Source: Acidobacteriota bacterium
GTDB taxonomy: Bacteria > Actinomycetota > Acidimicrobiia > Spongiisociales > UBA5794
DNA: 6,700 nucleotides
NCBI GenBank assembly: GCA_022574065.1
Contig: JACZST010000107.1
Coordinates: 1 to 6,700, forward strand
Direction of reading: 5' to 3'
A program made the position numbers and the translations under genes. This document shows, one piece after another, positions 1 through 4,057 of this stretch. The notes below the pieces were generated by a model. That model was not told where the DNA came from. It saw nothing but the letters and a program-made list of their open reading frames with translations, and did not search any database. Numbering within the stretch: position 1 is the stretch's first letter; the number at the start of each line of letters is the position of its first letter.

Positions 1-1
1 G

Positions 2-202
2 ATATCAGCGATAAAGGTGGTGGCGCCACGCATGATGCTGTGGGTTCTTGATAAGGCGATCCAGATTCACGGTGGCGCCGGCGTCTCCGACGACACCCCC
101 CTCGCCAGGATGTGGGCCCATGGCAGAACGCTGCGAATCGCCGACGGCCCGGATGAGGTACACCAGATGGTGATCGCCCGGAGAGAGATTGGGAGAGACT
201 GA
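2..202 (+). CDS. Acyl-CoA dehydrogenase family protein, C-terminal fragment (5' end outside window)
   Basis: This is the last 66 codons of a reading frame that enters from the left edge and stops with TGA at 200-202. The fragment belongs to the C-terminal helical domain of FAD-dependent acyl-CoA dehydrogenases, which oxidise acyl-CoA to 2-enoyl-CoA. Diagnostic stretches are IQIHGGAGVSDD (the conserved GGxG segment that contacts the flavin across the dimer) and RTLRIADGPDEVH. The DGPDEVH signature is typical of the ACAD10/ACAD11-like branch. By alignment to the YEGT motif of medium-chain enzymes, the residue at the catalytic-base position would be the Asp encoded at 143-145 rather than Glu; that is inference. 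Substrate range cannot be judged. The GTG codons at 17 and 20 are internal, because the homologous sequence continues upstream (ISAIKVVAPRM). The gene converges on the RseB-like gene and is followed after 12 nt by a strong hairpin. Confidence 0.93.
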   Translation: MSAIKVVAPRMMLWVLDKAIQIHGGAGVSDDTPLARMWAHGRTLRIADGPDEVHQMVIARREIGRD

Positions 203-214
203 GTCGCCTTCCTT

Positions 215-244
215 CGTCTCCCCCCGCGAAAGCGGGGGGAGACG
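215..244 (+). terminator. Perfect 13-bp hairpin with GAAA tetraloop downstream of acyl-CoA dehydrogenase
   Basis: The arms at 215-227 and 232-244 are perfectly complementary (CGTCTCCCCCCGC and its reverse complement) around a GAAA loop at 228-231, a stable GNRA-type tetraloop in RNA. It starts 12 nt after the TGA of the acyl-CoA dehydrogenase, so it is placed like a transcription terminator or 3' stabiliser. No T-tract follows. Its last two bases are shared with the next hairpin (243-268), so the two structures compete or stack. Confidence 0.6.
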
Positions 245-268
245 CGTTATGGCGCCAGCCATAACGCG
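243..268. repeat. Perfect 11-bp inverted repeat, 4-nt loop
   Basis: Arms at 243-253 (CGCGTTATGGC) and 258-268 (GCCATAACGCG) pair perfectly around GCCA. It overlaps the preceding hairpin by 2 bp and the following long palindrome by 3 bp, so the three form a continuous chain of hairpins. Confidence 0.8.
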
Positions 269-339
269 GAGGGGGCTTTGTGGGCCATCCGTTCAGATGA
301 GCTCAACTGGATGTAGCCAGCCCCCAAAGCCCCCTCCGC
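266..339. repeat. Long near-complete palindrome (74 nt)
   Basis: Arms 266-280 and 325-339 are perfectly complementary over 15 bp (GCGGAGGGGGCTTTG and its reverse complement). After one mismatch (281/324) the stem continues with 282-285/320-323. Following a one-sided bulge (314-319) it continues with 286-290 (CATCC) against 309-313 (GGATG) and 291-293 (GTT) against 305-307 (AAC). About 27 bp are paired in total. A transcript from either strand would form one extended rod. The shape resembles a small palindromic element or a structured RNA segment, but no ends or target-site duplication could be defined. Confidence 0.75.
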
Positions 340-342
340 TCG

Positions 343-355
343 CAGACTTCGTCTG
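343..355. repeat. Small hairpin, 5-bp stem
   Basis: CAGAC (343-347) and GTCTG (351-355) pair around a TTC loop. It lies between the long palindrome and the REP-like hairpin, and has the same TTC loop as the latter. Confidence 0.5.
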
Positions 356-359
356 TTCG

Positions 360-386
360 CGCCTCCCCCACTTCGTGGGAGAGGCG
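360..386. repeat. REP-like palindrome, copy 1 of a 27-bp dispersed repeat
   Basis: Arms 360-371 and 375-386 form a 12-bp stem with one mismatch (366/380) and a TTC loop. The reverse complement of this 27-bp unit matches 3940-3966 at 25 of 27 positions, so the same palindrome occurs in inverted orientation in another intergenic region about 3.6 kb away. That behaviour resembles repetitive extragenic palindromes. Confidence 0.7.
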
Positions 387-393
387 AAGATGT

Positions 394-414
394 GGCCCCC
401 TCCGCTCGGGGGCC
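394..414 (-). terminator. 7-bp GC hairpin downstream of the RseB-like gene
   Basis: GGCCCCC (394-400) and GGGGGCC (408-414) pair around TCCGCTC. Read on the minus strand it lies 22 nt beyond the TAG of the RseB-like gene, a position suited to ending the sigma-factor operon. No T-tract follows, so termination activity is uncertain. Confidence 0.4.
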
Positions 415-436
415 GGGGACCGGGGAGCGACACCGA

Positions 437-1369
437 CTACCCAAACAACCGATGCCAGACCCTGGCAAACCAGTTGCGCTGGCCGGGACGGGGCAGAGCG
501 GCCACCACCTCCTCGAGGTGATCGGGTGGGAGGTCACCGATCAGGACGAAGGTTTGGTCGGGCGCGTTCCACAGCACCCGCACCTCGGCGGGTCTGATCA
601 CGGTGACATACTCGAAGCCGTCAACGCCCCATGTGTGACCGTCTTCAATCTTGGTCACATCGTGACGGCCATCGAAGGCAAACAGCGAGAACCGGAACAG
701 CCCGTCGGTGTAGAAGCCGTGCTCGGCTTCGGCTGGAACACCGTAGGCGTCTATGAGGCGATAACGGCCCGCTCGATCCGGCACCCCGGCCTCGTCCAGG
801 GGGAGCATCATCTGGTAATCACCGTCGTCCTCGTAGTCCTCCATACCCGCCACCGAGTCCGAGAATTCGAACATGGTCGAGAAGCGAAAGCGGTTGCCGT
901 CGCCGTCGAAGACCTCGGTCTCCAGCGCTGCCTTCGTTGCGATGTCGATGACCATCCGCACCCGGAGCACGCCGTTTTCGACGATGTCGATGGTTTTGAC
1001 CGTCCTCCCGAAGCGAGTGGACAGCTCGGCACCTGCGAGGTCGTAGGCGTGGTTCACAGGGGCTCGGGCTCTGGGAACATAAGCCAAAGCCGAATCTGGC
1101 GAGCCGACGGTATTGACCTTGCCCTGCCCGATCATCGTGTACACAGGTCCCGAGCCGACCATCGCCATCCCACCGAAGTGCCGCACGTCGACCATGCCCA
1201 TCGCCTCGACCCCATCCCAGGTCGTGGAGACGAATTGCGTCCCCGAGTACACGGCCTGGTCGGCCTCCTCCAGATACTCATTGAGACCGTCGGCGAGGGC
1301 AGGCGAGACGGTCAGCGTCATAGCCCCGACGACCAGCGTGCCCAGGATCGCAAGACGTGGTGCGCTCAT
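437..1369 (-). CDS. RseB/MucB-like exported regulator of an ECF sigma factor
   Basis: This is a 310-aa exported protein. In the gammaproteobacterial system RseB binds the outer face of the anti-sigma factor, shields it from proteolysis and releases it on sensing envelope damage; a similar role is inferred here. The N-terminus is a signal peptide: a hydrophobic run at residues 6-22 and an ALA cleavage motif at 24-26, giving mature Asp27. Residues about 30-200 resemble the LolA-like RseB N-terminal domain, with strand-rich text such as AALETEVFDGDGNRFRFSTM. Residues about 215-300 resemble the C-terminal domain (HGFYTDGLFRFSLFAFDG, then FVLIGDLPPDHLEEVVAAL, parallel to the V-GEVP-x-T motif of RseB). 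The start codon overlaps the stop of the anti-sigma gene as ATGA (1366-1369), implying translational coupling, and no strong separate ribosome site is visible. The assignment rests on weak sequence likeness plus strong context. Confidence 0.78.
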   Translation of the reverse strand: MSAPRLAILGTLVVGAMTLTVSPALADGLNEYLEEADQAVYSGTQFVSTTWDGVEAMGMVDVRHFGGMAMVGSGPVYTMIGQGKVNTVGSPDSALAYVPRARAPVNHAYDLAGAELSTRFGRTVKTIDIVENGVLRVRMVIDIATKAALETEVFDGDGNRFRFSTMFEFSDSVAGMEDYEDDGDYQMMLPLDEAGVPDRAGRYRLIDAYGVPAEAEHGFYTDGLFRFSLFAFDGRHDVTKIEDGHTWGVDGFEYVTVIRPAEVRVLWNAPDQTFVLIGDLPPDHLEEVVAALPRPGQRNWFARVWHRLFG

Positions 1370-1965
1370 GGCGCAGGGATCTCGAATCCAGCCGGGAAGA
1401 CGGCGAACCCTGGCTCGGCCGACGCCCGGGCGATGTGCTGAGTCGTCAGGTCATCGAGCGAGATAGTGGGTTGCTGTTGACTACCGAACGCGAGGCCGAG
1501 GATCACGGCGACGGCGGCGGCGATCCCGATCGATCCGACGGCGACGGCACGGCGACGCCGCGGCTTCGGGATAACAGGGATTTGATCAAACTGACCCGTC
1601 TCCACGCCCGGCAGCGACCGGACCGCGATCCGAGCCCGATCGAGGTCATGCAGTTCGGCGCGGCAGTCGGCGCAGCTGATGACGTGATCGGAGACTGTGC
1701 GCTGTTCGGCTGCGGACAACTCGCCATCGAGGTAGGAGGAGAGCTGGTCGCCAAGGTGGCCGTCGGGGAGCAGCCAGCCGGGGATCTCGAGGTCAGGGAG
1801 CATACGCAAGGCCTTGCGCACCTGCTGGATGCCACGGAACTCCTCCATCGCCTCTTCGTCGCCGCCAAGGATCTCGTTGACGAATTCGGCCTCCTCGGTG
1901 GTCAGCTCACCATCGAGGAAGGCTGAGAACAGCTCCTCTCGTCCCAGGGGGTTCACACCGGCCAT
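1366..1965 (-). CDS. Membrane-anchored zinc-finger anti-sigma factor
   Basis: This is a 199-aa single-pass anti-sigma factor. It is inferred to hold the adjacent ECF sigma factor inactive at the membrane and to present a C-terminal tail to the RseB-like partner. Residues 71-119 form a ZAS-type anti-sigma domain (YLDGELSAAEQ, then H94-x3-C98-x2-C101). His70 lies 24 residues upstream of H94 and could be the fourth zinc ligand, comparable to the C11-H37 spacing in RsrA. Residues 9-58 look like a second copy of the fold (AFLDGELTTEEAEF) without the His/Cys ligands. A basic stretch (RRRR, 136-139) precedes a transmembrane helix at about 140-161, giving an N-in topology. The remaining 38 residues would be outside. 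The gene overlaps the sigma gene's end by 13 bp (1953-1965), and its TGA overlaps the RseB-like start, the usual arrangement for stoichiometric sigma/anti-sigma expression. Confidence 0.9.
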   Translation of the reverse strand: MAGVNPLGREELFSAFLDGELTTEEAEFVNEILGGDEEAMEEFRGIQQVRKALRMLPDLEIPGWLLPDGHLGDQLSSYLDGELSAAEQRTVSDHVISCADCRAELHDLDRARIAVRSLPGVETGQFDQIPVIPKPRRRRAVAVGSIGIAAAVAVILGLAFGSQQQPTISLDDLTTQHIARASAEPGFAVFPAGFEIPAP

Positions 1966-2462
1966 GTCAACAGCCCTCTGAGCATCTTGCGGCCGCGATG
2001 GATGCGACTACGGACGGTTCCGACCGGAATATCGGTGGCATCCGCGATCTCGTCGTAGGTGAGGCCGACCACGTCGCAGAGCACCACCGCCTCCCGGAAC
2101 GCATATGGCAGCTTGAGCAACGCTGCCTGGACATTGTCTGACAGCCGCACCGAAGCCAGCACCTCATCGGGGGACGGGCTGGAGCCGAGTGCGTGATGAT
2201 CTCCCTCGGGCAAGGTCGTTTCGGGGCGCCTGGCCTTGCGGCGCACACCGTCGAGGAAGGCGTTGCGTGTGATGCGCCACAGCCACCCTTCAAACGACCC
2301 CGGCCTATAACCGGAGAGGCCTTTTCGGACACGCAGCAACACCTCCTGCACGAGATCGGCAGCATCGTCGGGGTTCCCCGTGAGGCGATAGGCAAAGTTG
2401 TAGATCTTTCGCCCGTACCGCTGCGCGACATCTTCCCAACTTGGAGTGAATTCGTCAGCCAT
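1953..2462 (-). CDS. ECF-type RNA polymerase sigma factor (sigma-70 family, SigE/RpoE-like)
   Basis: This 169-aa group IV sigma factor directs RNA polymerase to envelope or other stress promoters. Region 2 spans about residues 11-78 (YNFAYRLTGNPDDAADLVQEVLLRV for 2.1-2.2, GWLWRITRNAFLDGVRRKARR for 2.3-2.4, which reads the -10). A short acidic linker follows (about 80-108). Region 4 spans 109-165 (LLKLPYAFREAVVLCDVVGLTYDEIADATDIPVGTVRSRIHRGRKML), ending in the helix-turn-helix that reads the -35. Size and domain content are normal for the class, with no C-terminal extension. The ATG at 2460-2462 is preceded by GGGAAG at a suitable distance. It is the first gene of a sigma/anti-sigma/RseB-like set and has a GGAAC-N17-CGTT promoter just upstream, which matches what ECF factors of this kind recognise, so positive autoregulation is likely. 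Placement next to a tat gene recalls mycobacterial sigE-rseA-htrA-tatB, but orthology to SigE is not proven. Confidence 0.93.
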   Translation of the reverse strand: MADEFTPSWEDVAQRYGRKIYNFAYRLTGNPDDAADLVQEVLLRVRKGLSGYRPGSFEGWLWRITRNAFLDGVRRKARRPETTLPEGDHHALGSSPSPDEVLASVRLSDNVQAALLKLPYAFREAVVLCDVVGLTYDEIADATDIPVGTVRSRIHRGRKMLRGLLTWPV

Positions 2463-2485
2463 CTACTTCCCGCACCCTGGGGAAG

Positions 2486-2511
2486 AACGTCGATCCCAAC
2501 AATTCGGTTCC
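2486..2511 (-). promoter_or_regulatory. ECF sigma promoter upstream of the sigma-factor operon
   Basis: Read on the minus strand, GGAACC (2511-2506) is followed after 16 nt by CGTT (2489-2486), equivalently GGAAC-N17-CGTT. This fits the consensus of RpoE/SigE/SigH-like ECF sigma factors in both -35 and -10 elements and spacing. Transcription would start near 2478-2480, leaving a leader of about 16-18 nt before the sigma ATG at 2462. The position points to autoregulation by the encoded sigma factor. The match is seen in the sequence; use by this particular sigma factor is inferred. Confidence 0.75.
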
Positions 2512-2539
2512 CCGGTCCACCTGGGAGTGATGGCTCCTG

Positions 2540-2574
2540 GATCGGGCTCTTGCTAGCTGGGCATTGTCCCGATC
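2540..2574 (-). terminator. Possible terminator or attenuator hairpin between tatA and the sigma gene
   Basis: GATCGGG (2540-2546) and CCCGATC (2568-2574) are perfectly complementary, enclosing 21 nt that contain the palindrome GCTAGC. It lies just after the tatA stop and upstream of the ECF promoter, so it could separate tatA transcription from the sigma operon. There is no T-run, and the stem is only 7 bp. Confidence 0.35.
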
Positions 2575-2587
2575 AGAGAAACCGTTA

Positions 2588-2782
2588 TCAGGAGACGTCG
2601 GACTCCTCGACGGTCTCTTCGTCGTCTGCACCCTCTTCGAGCCCTTTCTTCAACTCCCTGGCGGATTGGCCAAGGGATTTCGCCAGGCCGGGAAGACGCG
2701 ACGCACCAAAAAATAGGACCACGATCAGAAGGATGATGAGCAGCTCTGGACCACCAATGTTCCTGATGAACGCGAACAGCAA
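2588..2782 (-). CDS. tatA: Sec-independent protein translocase subunit TatA/TatE
   Basis: This 64-aa membrane protein of the twin-arginine translocation system polymerises to let folded, Tat-signal-bearing proteins cross the cytoplasmic membrane, together with TatC. The sequence shows the family order: a short N-terminus with GGPELL, a hydrophobic helix at about residues 12-25, the hinge FFG at 24-26, an amphipathic helix at about 29-48 (SRLPGLAKSLGQSARELKKG), and an acidic tail. The short length favours TatA over TatB. The start is TTG at 2780-2782, supported by a strong AAAGGAG Shine-Dalgarno (2788-2794) with a 5-nt spacer; no ATG fits. A TACACT at 2812-2807 (minus strand) could be a -10, but no convincing -35 goes with it. 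tatC is not in the window. The gene is separated from the downstream sigma gene by 125 bp holding a hairpin and the ECF promoter. Confidence 0.93.
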   Translation of the reverse strand: MLFAFIRNIGGPELLIILLIVVLFFGASRLPGLAKSLGQSARELKKGLEEGADDEETVEESDVS

Positions 2783-2844
2783 TTGATCTCCTTTGTCGCG
2801 AGACCCAGTGTAGAAGAAAGTAGAGGTTTCGGGGTGAGAGGAGA

Positions 2845-2888
2845 CAGTTCCCAGTTCCCAGCCGTCAGTCGTCGGTCATCAGTCATCA
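2845..2888. repeat. Heptanucleotide tandem repeats (CAGTTCC x2, then RTCRGTC x3.6)
   Basis: In the tatA upstream gap, CAGTTCC is repeated at 2845-2851 and 2852-2858 and followed by CAGCC. A second 7-bp-period run follows: GTCAGTC (2864-2870), GTCGGTC (2871-2877), ATCAGTC (2878-2884), ATCA (2885-2888). Two different units share the same period. The rest of this gap (2783-2952) holds the tatA ribosome site and the 3' hairpin of the upstream gene, with no gene visible. Confidence 0.75.
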
Positions 2889-2928
2889 AACCGGAAGGGT
2901 CTTCTTGTCCTGCTGAAGACTGAGAACT

Positions 2929-2958
2929 CAGTAGGCGAGCCGAAGGCGACGCCTACTG
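2929..2958 (-). terminator. 9-bp hairpin overlapping the stop codon of the 310-aa membrane protein gene
   Basis: CAGTAGGCG (2929-2937) pairs perfectly with CGCCTACTG (2950-2958) around a 12-nt loop. The TAG stop (2955-2953) of the upstream minus-strand gene lies inside one arm. An overlapping palindrome, ACTGAG-AA-CTCAGT (2919-2932), shares part of the same arm, so the two stems are mutually exclusive. No T-tract follows; terminator or 3'-end stabiliser are both possible. Confidence 0.5.
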
Positions 2959-3885
2959 CAATGCAAAACTGTCGACGAAGGGTTGCAGCCGCTCGCGCGT
3001 GATAAACCGCAAGTTCGGGTTGCGCCGCTCCTTCTCGTAGATCATGTATGGACCGTACTTGTCGGTGATCAGCATGGCCCGGGTCGGGTTTCGTTCCGCA
3101 ACGGCAACGGTGAACTGGTTGACCGCCTGCTCGCTCAGCTCCGGGTGGTCTCCCGCGGTGTGGGGAAGCACCTCGATCAGGGTCTCAGCGCCGGCTCGGC
3201 TGGCAATGTATCGCAAGCGGTCGCGGTCCTTGGCGGGGACGGGGGCAACGGTGTAGCCGCCGACAGCGAGTAGGCCGAGCGTCATATCCTCGAGGGTGGC
3301 ACGGGCCGGATCGATCCCCGCCGCCCGGAGCGACACTTCGACGCCACGGGACAGCTCGAGATCGTCGGCGAATGGATCGAGCCCCTCGTCGGGTCGTGCC
3401 GAAGCGATGCCGGGCCGAACATCGAACTCCTGATCACCGAGGTGAGCGAGCGGGTCGTAGCCGGTAGTCGGGGCATGCGGCACCAGCTCGGGGGCTGCGA
3501 GCTCCGGAATGACGCCCGGCTCTACCAAATCGAGAACTCCTGCCTCGACGTACTCGCCATCGCGCTTTCCATTGGCCCTAACCCGTTCGACCTGGTCGAT
3601 GGGCAGGCCGGCTGCGCTCTTCTCCCTGACCACCCGCGCCGCATCATGAAGCAACAAACCGGTGAGGTACTCGTCGACCTCGCCCGGAGGCAGCGGAACG
3701 TCGTAGGAAACCGTGGCCGTATTCCCCTCCACGTGGAAGGCGGCCATCGCGGGGCGGAGCTCGGTGGGCTGGGCTTCATTGGGCGCCGCCAGATCCCCCG
3801 ACGAGGCACCGCGTACCGCGGCCGCGATCGCCGCCCCAATGGCGATGACCACCGCGATGACAATCACGAAGATGACGACGGTCAA
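2953..3885 (-). CDS. Membrane-anchored protein of unknown function
   Basis: I do not recognise this 310-aa protein. It begins with one hydrophobic helix (residues about 3-24), followed by R25. A region at about 30-70 is rich in Ala and Pro. The segment at about 70-125 is probably helical (VDEYLTGLLLHDAARVVREKS) and 125-180 is acidic, Pro-rich and probably disordered. A well-structured C-terminal domain at about 181-310 looks conserved in character: LGLLAVGGYTVAPVPAKDRDRL, ETLIEVLPH, then RAMLITDKYGPYMIYEKERRNPNLRFITRERLQPFVDSF. The alternation of strands and helices there vaguely recalls Mrr-type restriction-endonuclease folds, but no (D/E)xK catalytic triad is visible, so this is only a suggestion. 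The start is TTG (3883-3885), chosen because AGGGAGG lies at 3890-3896 with a 4-nt spacer. A possible -10 (TACAAT) is at 3916-3911. Repeats and hairpins lie on both sides, so it is probably its own transcription unit. Confidence 0.8.
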   Translation of the reverse strand: MTVVIFVIVIAVVIAIGAAIAAAVRGASSGDLAAPNEAQPTELRPAMAAFHVEGNTATVSYDVPLPPGEVDEYLTGLLLHDAARVVREKSAAGLPIDQVERVRANGKRDGEYVEAGVLDLVEPGVIPELAAPELVPHAPTTGYDPLAHLGDQEFDVRPGIASARPDEGLDPFADDLELSRGVEVSLRAAGIDPARATLEDMTLGLLAVGGYTVAPVPAKDRDRLRYIASRAGAETLIEVLPHTAGDHPELSEQAVNQFTVAVAERNPTRAMLITDKYGPYMIYEKERRNPNLRFITRERLQPFVDSFALQ

Positions 3886-3910
3886 GCGGCCTCCCTAGCT
3901 CGAGACTCGA

Positions 3911-3916
3911 ATTGTA
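3911..3916 (-). promoter_or_regulatory. Candidate -10 element for the 310-aa membrane protein gene
   Basis: Read on the minus strand the sequence is TACAAT, five of six matches to TATAAT, about 25 nt upstream of the TTG start. No recognisable -35 is found at 16-18 nt upstream, so this is a weak call. Confidence 0.3.
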
Positions 3917-3939
3917 CGAGGAGTTGGGAGCCCACGCTT

Positions 3940-3966
3940 TGCCTTTCCCACGAAGTGGGGGAGGCG
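3940..3966. repeat. REP-like palindrome, copy 2 of a 27-bp dispersed repeat
   Basis: GCCTTTCCCAC (3941-3951) and GTGGGGGAGGC (3955-3965) form an 11-bp stem around GAA, with two T:G positions that remain pairable as G-U in RNA. The whole unit is the inverted equivalent of 360-386, identical at 25 of 27 positions. It lies between whiB and the 310-aa protein gene, and could act as the 3' structure of the whiB transcript. Confidence 0.7.
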
Positions 3967-3979
3967 CGTGGCGCCGCTA

Positions 3980-4029
3980 GAAGCGAGCGCAGCGAGCGAA
4001 CTGGGAACTGGAAGCGAGCGCAGCGAGCG
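3980..4029. repeat. 19-bp direct repeat pair around a heptamer doublet
   Basis: GAAGCGAGCGCAGCGAGCG occurs exactly at 3980-3998 and again at 4011-4029. Between and overlapping them is GAACTGG twice in tandem (3998-4004, 4005-4011). That doublet is essentially the reverse complement of the CAGTTCC doublet at 2845-2858 (13-bp common core CAGTTCCCAGTTC). Confidence 0.8.
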
Positions 4030-4034
4030 GACTT

Positions 4035-4057
4035 GCGACTCGCGACTCGCGACTCGC
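4035..4057. repeat. Heptanucleotide tandem array (GCGACTC)3.3
   Basis: Three exact copies of GCGACTC (4035-4041, 4042-4048, 4049-4055) plus GC. The array directly abuts the TAA stop of whiB (4060-4058), so it forms the start of the whiB 3' untranslated region. It has the same 7-bp period as the arrays at 2845-2888 and 3998-4011 with a different unit. Confidence 0.8.

Larger units (their letters stand above)
203..436. other. Intergenic region between convergent genes, filled with palindromes
   Basis: This spacer separates the stop of the acyl-CoA dehydrogenase (+) from the stop of the RseB-like gene (-). I see no credible gene: the frames open here lack family resemblance and run antisense to rseB. 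Bases 215-414 instead form six consecutive inverted repeats, described in separate entries, most with short loops and long GC-rich stems. None is followed by a T-run on either strand, so they are not classical intrinsic terminators, although the position between two 3' ends suits bidirectional termination or mRNA 3'-end protection. A 14-bp direct repeat, GCCCCCTCCGCTCG, occurs at 329-342 and 395-408. Its core GCGGAGGGGGC is also present in the opposite orientation at 266-276. Confidence 0.85.

Noticed and set aside
215..414. CRISPR array
   Set aside because: The repeats are inverted rather than regularly spaced direct repeats, there are no uniform spacers, and no cas genes are present.
392..1441. 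Long open frame on the plus strand (349 codons) antisense to the RseB-like gene
   Set aside because: It shows no family resemblance, and its composition is that of the complementary frame of a GC-rich gene. The minus-strand frame has a signal peptide, an ATGA overlap with the anti-sigma gene and RseB-like sequence.
2845..2861. Second ECF promoter upstream of tatA (GGGAAC occurs twice on the minus strand)
   Set aside because: No CGTT or GTT stands 16-17 nt downstream of either GGAAC; the motif is explained by the CAGTTCC tandem repeat.
3980..4057. Replication origin or iteron cluster
   Set aside because: The repeats are short, there is no DnaA-box set (TTATCCACA-like), no AT-rich unwinding region, and no replication gene nearby.
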